DNA from: Aradus depressus
Taxonomy: Eukaryota > Arthropoda > Insecta > Hemiptera > Aradidae
Length of the DNA: 64,000 bases
Assembly: GCA_963662175.1 (NCBI GenBank)
Contig: OY759214.1
Span: forward strand, 103,130,115 to 103,194,114
Direction: 5' to 3'
Shown piece after piece: positions 30,239-42,977 of this stretch; positions within the stretch are counted from its first letter, which is position 1, and the number at the start of each line of letters is the position of its first letter. A model generated the notes under the pieces. The model was not told the origin of the DNA and ran no database searches. It was given only the letters and a program-made list of their open reading frames with translations. The position numbers and the translations under genes are program-made.

Positions 30239-30880
30239 AAAGTTGTTGATAGTGAGATAGAAAATTTAAATATTCCGGTGTCGGCAGGGACAAGGTCACG
30301 CAAAACGAATGTCATTAATGAGAAAGAGGAGACCCAAGTTTTTACGGGAGATATGTTTAAGGAATTATTGAAGGAAATGGGAAATTTAAAAAAAGAAATT
30401 TCTTTAGATATAGCTAATTTAGGTAGTGAAATGGGAAAAGTAAGAAGTGATATGGGAAATTTAGAAAGTAAAATGGAGACACAAGTAGCTAGTTTAAGTA
30501 GTGAAATAGGAAATTTAGGAAATGGAATGAGTAATTTAGAAAGTAAAGTGGGGACACAAATTACTAATTTAGAAACTGAAATAGGGTCAAATATAGAAAA
30601 AATAATAAATAGGTTAGAGAAAACTGAGGAAAAACAGGCTGCCCATATTCAAAGTTTAAAGTTAAACTTATTTAGTGATAAGGAGGAAAAAGAAGATAGG
30701 ATTCCTATTTCAATTATCCAAAGTCTGGAGGTCAATATGAGTATTGAAGATTTGTTAATAGAGGAAAAGGAATTAGGAAATAGTTTCATAGAATGTGAAA
30801 GCACCGAGGTTGAAATCGATAATTGTGATAAAGTTAGATTAGTTAAGAACGTCAGGGAAGGAAACTGTCTTCATAAGTAG
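30194..30880 (+). CDS. coiled-coil protein of element B
   Basis: A 228-residue ORF beginning in the terminal repeat. Residues 55-150 form a long coiled coil with repeats such as MGNLESKM and EIGNLGNGMSNLESK. The rest is acidic. The reading frame ends at 30,880, and a second frame (30,941-31,237) appears to carry the original C-terminus. Same design as the element A protein, without any enzymatic domain. Confidence 0.65.
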   Translation: MPSQVNSDLRIWFFKKVVDSEIENLNIPVSAGTRSRKTNVINEKEETQVFTGDMFKELLKEMGNLKKEISLDIANLGSEMGKVRSDMGNLESKMETQVASLSSEIGNLGNGMSNLESKVGTQITNLETEIGSNIEKIINRLEKTEEKQAAHIQSLKLNLFSDKEEKEDRIPISIIQSLEVNMSIEDLLIEEKELGNSFIECESTEVEIDNCDKVRLVKNVREGNCLHK

Positions 30881-30940
30881 GAAAGGAAGTTTGAAGTTTT
30901 AGAGTCATTATCAGGAGACATTAAGAGTGATATAAACATT

Positions 30941-31237
30941 GTGGTAATTAAAAAAATTGTAAGAGTTGAAGTGAGAAAAATAACTTTTGGAATAAATGAG
31001 AAGTATAAATGTGAAAAGAATTTTACAATGACAAACTATAGACATAATGAAAAGAAAAACAGATTTGTTGAAGGAGTTTCAGATGACAGTACGTACAAAC
31101 TTACTATTCTAGGAAAAAATAAAAGGATTAGTGACAACAATTTTAGGGAAATAATTCGGCGAGGAATTAGGAAAAAGTCGAATATTTTGATTTTAGGCCT
31201 TATATGTAATACATATGTATTTGGCCAAACTTTATAG
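30941..31237 (+). pseudogene. C-terminal part of element B coiled-coil protein
   Basis: A 98-codon frame, Lys/Arg-rich, with FREIIRRGIRKKS near its end, matching the C-terminal FKDIIRRGIRKK of the element A protein. It is separated from the upstream ORF by a stop and about 60 bp, so a frameshift has split the gene. Confidence 0.55.
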
Positions 31238-33470
31238 TGAATATCCTTTTTATGAAACTCGAATGAGTTACAGACTTACGAAGACAAGATTTAGACAGAA
31301 AATGTAGACAGAATACTTCGAATAAATGAATATGTAGAGTAAATAGTTGAATGAAAGTGAGATTTATTTTTTGGTGTGAGTGAAATTTATAAATGTTATT
31401 TTTGAAAACTGGATTTATTTGAAATTTATATATAATTTTTTTTTATTGGAGTTAGTTGAATTTTATAAGTTGCATTGAATTTAATTATAGATTGTTTGAG
31501 GCTTTGAAAGTGAACTAAATAGCTAGTTAATTTTTTTTAGTATTTTTTTTGATATAAAATTGATTTATTTCGGAAGTTTTGTTAAGAAGAAATTTGTATG
31601 AATGAGATTTATTGAGAATATTTTGAACAGATGAGAAGAGTTATTTGAAGTTTGATATATGGTATTTATGCGTTTTTTTTTAGTTAGTTATATGTTGATG
31701 GTTGATTAGTTAGTATTATTAAGAGTTTGCTAAGTAATTTATGAAGTTCGTTTAATTTGGTTTATTGACCATTTTGAATTATTTAAGCGAGGTTAATAAT
31801 AAGATAATTTTTTTTAGTATTTTTTTTGTCGAATTAATTTAAATTTAGGAAGTTTAATTTTATTTGGAAAAGATAATTTTTTTTATAAATACGATTTATT
31901 GACGATATTTTGTGTATAGTATTTTGCGTTTTTAATATTTAATTAGATGGTGATGGTTCTTTACTTAGTATTATTAAGAATTAAGATAAATGTTCAGGAA
32001 GTTCGTTTAATTTTGTTTATGGACCAATTTCAATTATTTATATAGATTTTAAAGAAGTGATAAAGATAAAGGAGTTAAAAGATCCTAAGTAAGTTAAGGA
32101 ATCTATATTTGATTTTTTATGGGTATTATTTTTTTTTAAATAGATAAGAAGTATTTCAGAGAACCTAATGGATTATATAAGTATATAATTTTTTAAATAA
32201 GAAGTAATTGAGAAAAGTTAAGAGTTAAAATAAGGATATTTTTTTTTATTGATAAGGACGAGAAAATCATTAAGGAGTGTTGTTGATCGAGACACAATAT
32301 TGTTTTTGAGAATTTAATGGGAAGAAAGGAATTTGGACATTTTACGATGGGAAATTATATTTAGAATTTTTTTTGGATAACTATAAATTTTGTTTTTTTG
32401 ATAGGAAGATGATTCTGGTCGTTTTTTTTTGGTAAAATCATTTTAAGATAGAAAATGACAGTTTTAAATAGGGTAAGGTATGAAAGAAAGGAATAAAATG
32501 CGCAGTATAAAAGATGTTATAAATAATTTTATCCAGGATTGATTCATAAGAGAGCAAAGAATAATTAAAAAGATATATAGGGATGTTTTTTTTTATAATT
32601 GTGTGACGTTAGTAAAACTTCGCGGAGAATTAATATGGAGAAAAGTTATTATGTGAAAATGGGCTATTTGTTTAAGAGTATAGCTGAGAATTTTATTTAT
32701 GATGAGATTACCTACCAGAGAGAATGGAGGAATCTGAATATTACGTCGAATTTATTTGTGTCGAAATAAAAAGTTATTTTTGAATAGGAAGTTAGAATTT
32801 TATTTGTGGTAGATGAATAAATTAATAAGAAAATAAGGAGAAATAAAGGATAGGTATGGCCAGGTGAAGACCTGAGTAGCGTCACATATATAATAAGAAA
32901 CATGTAATTAAAAAGGGGGGGTATATTGAATAAATAAGAAAATAAGATGATTTTTTTTTGATTGCTCGAATGTAGATGAAAAGATGAAATATTTATAAAA
33001 TGAGACTATAGAATGAAAGTTTTGAATTTAGAAGGCAACCCGTTTCTTTTTGTCATTGATTAAGTTCTCCCCAGATTTTTTTGAGAAATTTAAGTATTAA
33101 AGTGTAATTGTTAGAGTTGGTTATCCATATTGTAGAGAAGATTAGTTATGTTTTTTTTTGGCATAGAATAATTTAATTACTGTAAAATAAGGAGAAAGGA
33201 CGAAAATTATGTAAAATAAATATTGAAGTTTTTGTACCCATAGTAAAATTTAATAATTTGTTTTCTTTTATATTAATTATAAATTTCTTGTAAATATATA
33301 TTATTCAAACCCTAGTTAGTAAGTTCTGTTGTTTTTTTTTTTTAAATTTGTGGACAGTTTGAGAATAAAGGAGATGATTTTTTTTTGTTAATTATAGATT
33401 TAATATAAAGATAAGTTGTTTAAACATTAGTTTTTTTTGTTGTATAACTTTTTTTTTGTTAGGGGAGGGT
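31238..33470. other. AT-rich non-coding interior of element B
   Basis: About 2.2 kb without a supported ORF, rich in T and A runs, ending at a purine tract near 33,460-33,470. Parallel to the non-coding interiors of elements A and C. Confidence 0.55.
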
Positions 33471-34180
33471 AATGTAATGTAATCAATTTGCGACTAGGTC
33501 AAATATATATTGTAGAATGTATTTTTAAATGTAATGTAGTCAATAGTTGCATAGGCCAAATGTATTATAATTTAAAATATGTAAAATAAATAATATGTAT
33601 ATTATGGAGAAATGAACAAGAATTTTAGAGGCTAGAGACAGGTAGCAAGGATAAAGGAGAGAGGTACCAGACAGGTATCCATATTTTGCCTTCATCAAGT
33701 ACTGGCCTAAAATAAGCTGACAAGATGCAATAAAAGTGGGACCTTAGCCGGATAATGGACCCATAAAATCTTCGTTTAGAAGCATATAAACTTCCAGATA
33801 AATTTGACGAGTCAAATTAGATGTCTCCAAGAAAAATGCCGAAAATTCCGAAATGGCCGAGGAGAAGAAAGGAGGAGAAGTAGTGGGGGAAGATGGCAGG
33901 CCGAGTTCCAAGTGAGGGCTCAAGGCAGTCAGTTACAGTCGAGATCCACCAGTGGAAGACTACAGTTCTAGTCCAGAGGTGGAGGTGGACAGACCAGGAG
34001 TCGAGATCCACGAGTGGAAGTCATCAGCTCCAGTCCAGATGAGCCGTTGATGCCCAGACCTTGAGGAGGAACTCAGCCAGCCGACATCCTTTCCACTCGA
34101 AAGTCCCCGCAGCGATACCCAGGACCCAGCACCCAGTCAGCTATCTACCCAGCCCCGTCTCTCTACAGTTTTCAGTAGTA

Positions 34181-34343
34181 ATAAGGTTCATATTTTATAT
34201 TATATTTTTTTTTATTCTTAATTCTTAATTTTTTTGATTTGATTTGTAAATATACTCTGTTAAATATGAGTTGCTAATTTTTCAGTAGTTTGTTCCCATG
34301 CCATCGCAAGTCAATAGTGATTTAAGAATTTGGTTTTTCAAAA
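34181..34343 (+). repeat. element B direct repeat, 3' copy
   Basis: Matches 30,073-30,238. The ORF starting at 34,298 shares its first 15 codons with the coiled-coil gene and then runs into LTR sequence, so it is not a gene. Confidence 0.85.
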
Positions 34344-34480
34344 CTCTTTTCGCGGACGAATCCTTCGCCTTTGGTTACAGAAATCCAATTCGTATATTAA
34401 AATCAGTAAATTTAAATGATCGTCTATTACCTAAGCGATCTGGCATCCTTTGGACAATTGAATTAGTAAAGACAAAGCAA

Positions 34481-35057
34481 TTTTAGAGAAAATCTCCGCA
34501 ATTTAGATTAAAGTAAATTCAAAAATACCACATTTTTTTATTAAAACCGCGACGCGCAACCCCCATTATTACAGTATATATGTATTTATGTGGAGTTGTA
34601 TGAGTGAATGTATATTTATGTACCTATATATAATTTTAATCGATCACCCATTATATTTTTCTAATCTTGATACCCCCATGTTTGTTAGGCCCTGATGATG
34701 ATATGAAATATATCGAAACGTTGGCATTTGAATAGTGTTTTCTTCATTGACTGACCCTCAATACCCCCAGAATTTTGAATTCTACAGTCGCTAGCAAACA
34801 TTTTCATAAATAAAGTTTTTTTTATTAAAACAAGTCGGTTTCCAGTGTTATAATTGATGGTCCCGAGCCTGTACGATGTCAGGTACTCGTTAAAGATCCC
34901 TACCCTAGATGAATAAAAATTTAGGGTAGGCAAAATTTAGGACTCCCACAGTAGAGTCGGGCTCATGTCCACCAGAGTGACGAAAGAGCGCTTTGGTAGT
35001 AGGCGATATGACCTCGTTGTTAAAGCCCGGGCATGAGTCATAAAACCTAACCTAACC
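34481..35057. other. unassigned repeat-derived region
   Basis: No gene. Holds hammerhead-like motif H3 and, from 34,800, a segment that reads like the tail of a retroelement, ending with a short CCTAACCTAACCTC run. Confidence 0.4.
34688..34725 (+). ncRNA. hammerhead-like motif H3
   Basis: GCC, CTGATGA (34,692-34,698), a GATAT/ATATC stem, GAAA, palindromic ACGT, T, GGC. Stem I is GCC/GGC. It has the canonical CUGAUGA box, with one extra U before stem II. No Penelope coding relic was identified immediately upstream. Confidence 0.55.
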
Positions 35058-35258
35058 TCAACATTTGCACAACACATCAACCAACACAAACATACATTTG
35101 ATAAAGACACAGGCATAAAATACCTTCATTTCTGTGAAAAAAGCCCATTGCTCAACTCATTAGAACAATTAGAAATAAACAGAACTTTAAAAAATGGAAA
35201 TTGTATGAACGACCAAACCAATCTAAAATATTGCCCCTTACTGTCACCAATAATATGA
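35058..35258 (+). pseudogene. GIY-YIG C-terminus of a Penelope-like element
   Basis: Plus-strand fragment almost identical to the antisense one at 23,331-23,520. It reads STFAQHINQHKHTF, YLHFCEKSPLLNSLEQLE and ends at TGA 35,256-35,258. Its tail continues beyond LINE 2 at 41,231. Confidence 0.85.
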
Positions 35259-35448
35259 CCCTCCCCAGTATGTGTTTATCATCCAGCGACTAAACAGCTC
35301 CCAGGGATTAACTTGGACTACCTGCGTGAAGCTAAGTTTCTCGTTTTCACATTTATTTTTATAGTTTTTTTATTCTTTTTCCTTACACTTACTTATTTAA
35401 TAGCAGAAATCTTCTTATTTTATATTTTGTTTAGTTTATAGCTAAAAA

Positions 35449-36703
35449 ATGGACTCTGAAATAGAGCCCAAACCTCCAGATGATGAAATAAAAATGCCAA
35501 AATACGTTAATTCTTTCTTTCACCATAGAGATAAAAATAAAAAATTCGTTATTATGTCAATAAAAAATCTAAAAATAATTTAGTTATGGCCCAAAAATTG
35601 AATCCATTTAAAATCTACAAAATTATCAAAAGCATTTCTCCAAGTACCGAAATGAAATTCCTTAGAAACGGAACTGTTTTACTAGAAGTATTGAACTATA
35701 AAGAATACGAAAATATCCTTTCGTTTAACTCTCTTGAAAACTATAATATTTCTTATGAGTTGCATAGAACTTTGAATTTTTCAAGAGGCATAATTTTTTC
35801 CCATGATTTATTATTTGTTTCTGAAGAAGATATCAAAGCGGAGCTCAGTTCTGAAAATGTAATTAATATTAGAAGAATCTATAGAACAATCAATAATGAC
35901 AAAGTAGCTTCCCCAGTTTTAATTCTAACATTTGGCCAACCCGAGATACCTTCGAGGATTAGATACCAGTTTTTAAATGTGCAAGTAAAGCCCTTCATAC
36001 CACGACCCACTCAGTGTTACCAATGTTATGAATTTCAACATACTCTGGACTATTGTAAAAACGAAAAAACATGTGGAAGGTGTTCTTTGTAAAACCTGAA
36101 GGCAACTGTATGACCAGCGAAAAGTGTATAAACTGCAAGGGGCCCCACCCCGCCTGGTCGTCACGTTGTCCAAAATATGAAATTCAAAAACGTATTAAGG
36201 AAATACAATTTCATGAAAAGATCTCATATAAACATGCAGTAAAAAAATACGAATCTTTTAATAACTCATCAAAATCATACTCGAACGTAACTGGAGCGGC
36301 AGTGGCAGCGACCAGGCCCCCTCTCCCCTCCACCCCTCCAGAGGCACTCACTTCCCAGTTCAGCAAAATAGAAAATATGCTCAGCCAGCTGATAACTAGA
36401 CTAGAAGCTATAGAGAAAAGAGTCCTCCCAGAAAGTGTAGCTCCACCGGTGGAGGATGTGGCTGTACCCAATGACAAACAGAGGGATACATGTAAGGTGT
36501 CAAATTCGATCACTCCAGGTATCAAACGGACCATCTCCAGTCTATCCTCTTCTTCGGGGAGCCTACCTCGAGGAAACACCAAACCTCAAAAGGGGCTTTC
36601 TGACCCTCCTGGCCACCTCGGTAGGCACTCGCCCGACCCCTGCTCCGCCTCGCCGGGTATAACCTCCAAACCAAATCGCGCTAAAAACAAACCCAAAAAG
36701 TAA
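35449..36703 (+). pseudogene. LINE 2 ORF1 Gag-like zinc-knuckle protein, frameshifted
   Basis: The ATG at 35,449 opens a frame to 35,583; a shift near 35,555 leads to 35,586-36,092, and another near 36,080 to 36,703. Features: an NPFKIYKIIKSI region, RRIYRT, then CYQCYEFQHTLDYC, CGRC and CINCKGPHPAW..C knuckles, an EIQKRIKEIQ helix, and a Pro/Ser/Lys-rich tail. The order matches LINE 1 ORF1 and related insect elements. Confidence 0.8.
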
Positions 36704-37145
36704 TAATTCTCCTACTTATCCAATTTTTTATGGTTTTTTGTTACAGGTTTACATTGTTCTGTTGTCATTTTATTTTATTTTTCTCTTCATCCCCAACTTA
36801 TGCTTGTTGACAACAAACCGTTATTAGTTTACGTCTCCAGACTAATTGTCTCATATTCTCTCCTCCTTATTAATAATCTTTTAGTACATGTCTATATAAC
36901 TTGTACATTTTTTACTATTTCCATTATCATTCGTTTAAAATATTTCTTACCTAATTACATATATTTATTTAAATTTTATTTATTATAGTCCTTGTTTTTT
37001 TATTCATTACACTATCTTTTAGTTTATTTCTTCTATAATCGTCATTACAACTTATCAAGTTACTGCCACTACTCATTATTCTCACATACAGCTTTGTATT
37101 TGATTTCTTTATTAATGAATCCATTAAAAAATAAAATAAAATATT

Positions 37146-40100
37146 ATGCTAGTAATTCAATGGAATATAAATAGTTTGAGGCAGCGGTATTGTGAATTAC
37201 AAAGACTATTGGCGAGCCATGAACCAATGGTCCTAGCCACACAAGAAACTCACCTCCGACCTTCCAATAAGTTGAACATTCGAGGATACACAAGCTACCG
37301 CAAAGACTATACTGAGGGAGAACGGGACTCCGGGGGGACACTGCTGCTAGCCAAGGACGGCCTGACCTGCAGCCAGCTGACAATTGACACGAGTCTTCAG
37401 GCAGTGGCCGTCCAGGTGGTCACCCCTCTGAAGGTCACCATCTGCAAAAACGAGACTTCGAAGATTTGATAAGACAGTTACCAACTCCATTTATTATGTG
37501 CGGGGACTACAATAGCCACAACACCCTGTGGGGCAGCCAGAAGACATGCCCAAGAGGGAGATTAGTTGAGAAAGTATCAGACAAATACAATCTGGTGATA
37601 CTAAACGATGACAGTCTAACACATCTCAATAGTACCTCCGGAACACAAAGCAATATCGACCTGACACTTTGTAGTCCCCAGTTGGCCCCCCGCCTTTCCT
37701 GGTGGGTAGAAAGTGAACTCTACGACAGCGATCATTTTCCAATTTCAATCACCTTCTTAATACCCAAAATCACCTCTAGCCGGAGACCTCGTTGGATACT
37801 TAATGCAGCGAATTGGAAACTGTTTACCGAGGGCATTTCCATTGATAACGAGCTGAGAAACGTATCCAATGTAAATCTGAAAGTTGAACACCTGAACGAA
37901 GCGATCAACAGAGCAGCCCAGGTCGCCATACCGAGGTCCTTCTCCACTCCACAGAGGAAGATAGTACCCTGGTGGAACGAGGAGTGTCGACTGGTGGTCA
38001 GGGAGAGAAAGAGAACCCTAAATGAGTTTAAAAGGCTCACATCGACAGAAAACTTCTTGAGAACGATCCGATCAAGCAAAAAGAAAAGCTGGGAAGCCTA
38101 CGTCTCCTCTATTTCTAGTTCCACCCCAACCTCTGAAATCTGGAATAAGATCAGGAGAGTTATGGGACTCTCATCATTCTCGCAAATCGTTGGTCACCAG
38201 AGTAACGGGGATACAATAATAGGACAGAACATGATAGCGGACGCATTCGCAAGGTTCTTCTCCTATTCCTCGAGTGATGAAAGACTCGATGCAGACTCCC
38301 GAAGAATTAAGGCCGGGCTCACTTTATCCGACATACCAGACACCCAACCAACCCAGCTAGACGTCCCTTTTACCTTATCAGAACTGCTGTCCGCTCTGGA
38401 CGAAGTGAAAGGATCTTCCCCAGGTTCGGACAATATCACCTATGAGATGCTAAAACATCTCCCTCTTGAGGAAAAACTGTATTTTCTCCATATAATAAAC
38501 TACATATACTTCCAGCACGAGTTCTCAGAAGCTTGGAAGGAGTCATTAGATATCCCACTTTTGAAACCAGGCAAGGATAAAAACAAAGTCACTAGTTACC
38601 GCCCAATCTCCCTAACCAGCTGCGCTTGCAAGGTTATGACAAGATTGGTAAACAGGAGGCTGGTTTGGTTCCTAGAGAAGAACAATGTCCTCCCTCCTCA
38701 ACAATTTGGATTTAGGAAAAATCTCTCTACAACCGACGTCATAATTCAGTTGGAGAACACTATCCTAAATTCCTTCGCAAACAGGGAAAACGTCTATTTA
38801 ATCGCCTTCGATATGGAAAAGGCTTTTGATAGCGTATGGCACCAACATATCATAGATATAATGAAAGGACTAGCAATATCTTGCCACATGATACACTATA
38901 TTAGAAATGTTTTGCAAGGAAGAAATCTTAAGGTCTCTATTGGTGGAGAAACATCGTCTAGCCAACCACTCAGAAACGGCGTACCACAAGGTACAGTCCT
39001 CTCCACCACATTATTTTCTCTCGCAATAAATGGCATTGTGAAATGTGTCAAGGCCCCAGTGTTTTGCTCCTTATATGTCGATGACCTAATCTTGTATCAT
39101 TCCTCATCGAAACCCGAATGTGCGTCAATCTTACTGCAAGACAGGATAAACGATGAGTGGACCAAAAAACATGGGTTCATCCTGTCACTAAGCAAAACAA
39201 AATGTTGCATCTTTTCGAAAAAAAGACGGGTTCAAGTCATTAACTTGAGACTAAAGGGCAGCCCTGTTGAATCGGTCGATGAAGTTAAGATACTTGGAAT
39301 GAAATTCGACCGTAAGCTATCATGGCTTCCGCATCTAAAGGAAGTAAAAAATAAATGTTCGAAACTGTTGAACATATTGGCAGTACTGTCCAACACTAGA
39401 TGGGGTGCCGACAGGAAGTGCATGCTGCACTTCTATAGGGCGTACATTAGAGCAAAGCTGGACTATGGATGAATTGCTTACTCATCGGCTTCAAAGAGAA
39501 CCCTCGACATCCTCAATAGCGTGCATCACCGTGGACTTCGTCTAGCGACAGGTGCCTTCCGTACCAGCCCCGTGGACAGCCTGTGCGTGGAAGCGGGTGA
39601 GCCGCCCTTGGATTATAGAAGAAGTATACTGAGTATAAACTACCTCCAGAAAGTAAGAGCAGTAGAAGGACACCCAAACAAATATAATATTCTGGGAAAC
39701 CCATTTGAACATGCTTTTGTTACCAATGCTAAACTGGCCCGTCCTGCAGGAGTTCGCACCAAAAACAAATTGGAAACGCTCAATATCAAAAATATGAACT
39801 TGCTACCAACAGGCCAGTCTTCAATCCCTCCTTGGTTACTTCCCTCCATAATCACAGATCTCAGCTTGACCAAGTACTTGAAACAAGTAACCCCACCATA
39901 CATTTATAAATCGCTAGCACAGGAAATAATAGAAAGATACTCAAGTGACACAATAATCTACACCGATGGGTCTAAGAGTCAGAGCGGAGTTGGAGCCGCA
40001 TATATGATAAATGACCGCAAATACTCAGTTACTCTTCCAGCCCAAGCCAGCATTTTTACCGGTGAGTTGGTCGCAATATCCCGCTCATTGAATACAGTGG

Positions 40101-40753
40101 TGAGCCTTTCAAATCAGATCATAGTCATTACAGACTCACTAAGTGGCATTCTAGCAATAAGGAGTCTGTACAGCAAGCACCCAGTTGTCCAGGCTATTCA
40201 TAATGCAATATATATGTTCTGGAGAGCAAACGTGAGAGTGGTATTTGTCTGGGTGCCTGGACACTGCGGGATTCGTGGCAATGAGGCGGTAGACGTGGAA
40301 GCTAAAGCTGCTGCTGCTGCTGATCCAGAGGGACGCAGTTCCGCGCCCATCCCGTGGACAGACATAAAGCCAACAATCAAAAAGACTGTTCTGGATGAGT
40401 GGGAGACTTGGTGGCAACAGAAGACAAATAATAAACTAAGAATGGTCAAGCCGACTACGAGGACTTGGATGTGCAGCTACAGGGAGAGACGCCGCGAGGA
40501 GGTAGTGATCTGCCGCCTTCGGCTAGGGCACACTTGGCTGACCCATGGCCACCTCATGGCAGGCCAGCCTCCACTCCTCTGTGACACTTGCCACCTGCCT
40601 CTCATTGTCCTTCATATTCTGGTGGAGTGTCCCTCCTATCAGCGGGACCGGACAGCGGCCAATCTGCCCTCCTCCCCGCCCCTTCTTTTGGGGGATCATC
40701 CGGAGAATCTATCCAAATTAATTCAGTTCCTAATCAAAATTTCCGTAATATAG
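37146..40753 (+). pseudogene. LINE 2 ORF2: endonuclease, reverse transcriptase, RNase H
   Basis: Endonuclease: IQWNINSL, TQETHL, CGDYNSHN, YDSDHFPI; a small deletion and shift near 37,455 removes the ICN..YLPP block. RT: SYRPISLTSCACK, AFDMEKAFDSVWH, GVPQGTVLS, and catalytic YVDD. A TGA at 39,470-39,472 interrupts after the RT. RNase H: IYTDGSKS, GELVAI, ITDSLS and a late Asp near GNEAVDVEA. C-terminal Cys/His motif LCDTCH..H....C. Domain order fits the I/Loa/Outcast-type LINEs. Only a few lesions, so recently active. Confidence 0.92.
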
Positions 40754-41230
40754 TTGTTGTGAACCTTCCTAAAATATATAAACTGAATCAAATTTATTTC
40801 CTACATTTTTTTACTTATTATTATTTTTTTTTTGTTATTGCAAATTCTTGGCTTCCTTATTTATTATTATAAATTTGATTTGCCTAATATTCGCGTAGCG
40901 TTGTTCGAAACATGTAATGTCCTGGGGCCCCCTGGTACCATGGCGGATGTGCGCTGGCTCACCGGGGGGGCTGGGGGAGACACCACCGGGCTCTCTGGAC
41001 TGAAGGCTTGGAGGGTGTGGACGGTTTCAGTCACATGCACACCCTCGTTCCCAAGCTATCCCACCACTAGCCATGTTAATGCTATATCATATTACGGACA
41101 TGAGAGTAGCCCGGGGGTGCCTTGCTCTGTCCCTCGTGTCGGGTCGGGCCGCCGGCGGTGGACTAGAAGGAGACTCAGTCAAATGTAGCATAGCCCTTCA
41201 GGGTTGAACTGCCCCTTAAAAAAAAAAAAA

Positions 41231-41730
41231 AATATGACCCTCCAGTCGATGTGCACAGGTACGTTTAAATATACATAGAATTTACCAATAGATACATATA
41301 GAAATATATATGATTTATCTGAATCTTGCCAATAGATATATATATATAATTTACAGTATAATAATTTTAATGAGGTTGTAACTGGAACCAATTATTTTTG
41401 ATTTGTTAATGTTATATTATTCGCCTGTTCATTGTTAATGCATTATAGTCTACAATATTACCTAGTCCTTAGAAGGGGTCACACATTTGAAATATGGGGA
41501 CCGCCTTGTCATAAAATATCTCACAGCTTGACAATTTAGTTTAGTTAGGAATGTCTGACGTCATGGGGAACACCAGGGGGGAGGGTAAGGGGTTCCTCTA
41601 GAGGCTGACATTCTGTAATGTTAACTTAGTCTTATCTCTTATGCTTTTGGCTGAGGATGGTAGAAATACCGAAAGTACTCCCATGTAAATATAGTTGGTG
41701 AAATTAGACAATATCATAAATAAACAAGTT
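41231..41730 (+). mobile_element. tail of Penelope-like element, split by LINE 2
   Basis: Continues the sequence broken at 35,264: CCAGTCGATGTGCACAGGT, TA-rich repeat, long untranslated tail, hammerhead-like H4. The tail is the inverted counterpart of 22,283-22,800. Confidence 0.85.
41648..41683 (+). ncRNA. hammerhead-like motif H4
   Basis: TGG, CTGAGGA (41,651-41,657), GGTA/TACC stem with GAAA loop, GAAA (41,671-41,674), palindromic AGTACT, C, CCA. Sequence copy of H2. Confidence 0.55.
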
Positions 41731-41939
41731 TTATTTCTTTCAAGTCATGAATATACGTTGAGCAGTTTTCTTGGGTCAAACAAACATACGTACAAACATT
41801 TTATGTAACTTGAAACTCGGATTCCGAATCAGACAAAAAAAAAATCATTCCGGTAGAGACATAACTTAATGTTATAGTTTTTAATGCAGGTAATTAAATG
41901 TTGTTGTGATTTACTTGCCCAGCTATACCAAGTATGGAG

Positions 41940-42245
41940 CATGTTCGTAATCGGTCAGAAATTTTGATTATCGGGAGAGGGCGGGGCTGCCTCTGTCCGG
42001 GTTTGACCAACTGACTCCACGGTTGGTCGTTTGGCAGGCTGCCTTGCAGTATACAGCCTCGGTAATTCGCGGTATGATTCCCCTGGCAGTTTTCGCACTT
42101 TGGGGTCTGGGTGATTTTTAAGGGACAGTTGGTGAAATGATGGTCCTGAGCGCACTTTTGATCTAAATGCTAAAAATTCTTCGCGTGACCTTAAAGCTGA
42201 CAGTTGGTACACCGAGGGATGTTGTGGGACTTCCGTTGGGGCTTC
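41940..42245 (-). pseudogene. Jockey-type Gag zinc-finger relic
   Basis: On the minus strand one frame with stops reads PRCTNCQL.GHAKN, then a Cys/His set and KCENCQGNHTANYRGC. This is the C-terminal zinc-knuckle block of insect Jockey-type ORF1 (Gag) proteins. No other part of that LINE was seen nearby. Confidence 0.65.
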
Positions 42246-42950
42246 GCCTGTACCACTATATACGACGTATATTAAAAGAAAAATTCAATTTGTGATTACT
42301 TTACTTGAATTTTTCATGAAATATCTAATTAGAGATTTATTTAATTTTTAGATAATTTTCCAAGATTTTCAATTATCTAATGCAAAGGTATTTTTATTTG
42401 GTTGACAGGGAAAATGAATATAATATAATTGAGAACTAAATATTGGACTTATTTGAACGAGAATGAAATAAAAATGTATTTGAAAATTTAAAAAAATCAG
42501 ATTCAAGAATTCTATTACTATTTTTTAAAATGACTGTCTTTTCTTCGTGGCCACTCTTCTATAAATATATAAATTAAAAATGTTTAAAAAAAACAGTGGA
42601 TTGTTATTTTATTTTATTTTTTTGTAGCTCACACTTTGATGTGTATGAGATCTCTCTCATCTATAAGACGCCATGACTTAAACCAACATACATATATTTG
42701 ATGGCTACTACAAAAAATGTCAAGTCACTATACACGATTATATTAGATGATTCTCCGAAACTGCTATTGGCGTTTTGTAGCTCACACTTTGATGTGTACT
42801 TTTTGAATACAATACGTGACGTCCTCATGGGGTCGTGGGTACGCATTTAAAATTTTATGTAGATACATTCATTCACTGGGCAGTTATCTGTGAACAGATA
42901 TATTTTACAGACATTTTACGCGTACATCCCCAGTCATACCAAGTTATGTA
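42246..42950. other. unassigned AT-rich region with short direct repeats
   Basis: TGTAGCTCACACTTTGATGT occurs twice, near 42,625 and 42,775, about 150 bp apart. No gene seen. Confidence 0.5.
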
Positions 42951-42977
42951 ATCGGTCAGAAATTCGAAATTGACTTA

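Larger units (their letters stand above)
30073..34480 (+). mobile_element. LTR-type element B, coiled-coil-only, incomplete
   Basis: A direct repeat (30,073-30,238 and 34,181-34,343) flanks a coiled-coil ORF and 2 kb of AT-rich DNA. A purine tract (AGGGGAGGG) followed by TGTAATGTAATC at about 33,473 looks like the junction to a 3' LTR of about 1 kb. The 5' LTR is represented only by its last part. Sequence homologous to 34,190-34,460 recurs in antisense at 43,790-44,050, so the LTR is a repeat family. Confidence 0.65.
35265..41230 (+). mobile_element. LINE 2, nearly full-length, RNase H-bearing
   Basis: Inserted in a Penelope tail. AATATGACCCTCC (13 bp) occurs at 35,252-35,264 and again at 41,231-41,243, a clean target-site duplication, with a poly(A) run at 41,217-41,230. 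Contains 5' UTR, ORF1 with zinc knuckles, and ORF2 with endonuclease, RT and RNase H. The 5,966-bp length and intact 5' end suggest a complete insertion that later gained a few stops and indels. Confidence 0.93.

Noticed and set aside
34298..34486. ORF starting MPSQVNSDL in the 3' repeat of element B
   Set aside because: Shares only its start with the real coiled-coil ORF and then reads LTR sequence.
35040..35057. CCTAACCTAACCTC as telomeric repeat
   Set aside because: Only about two TTAGG units in complement; too short to mean a telomere.
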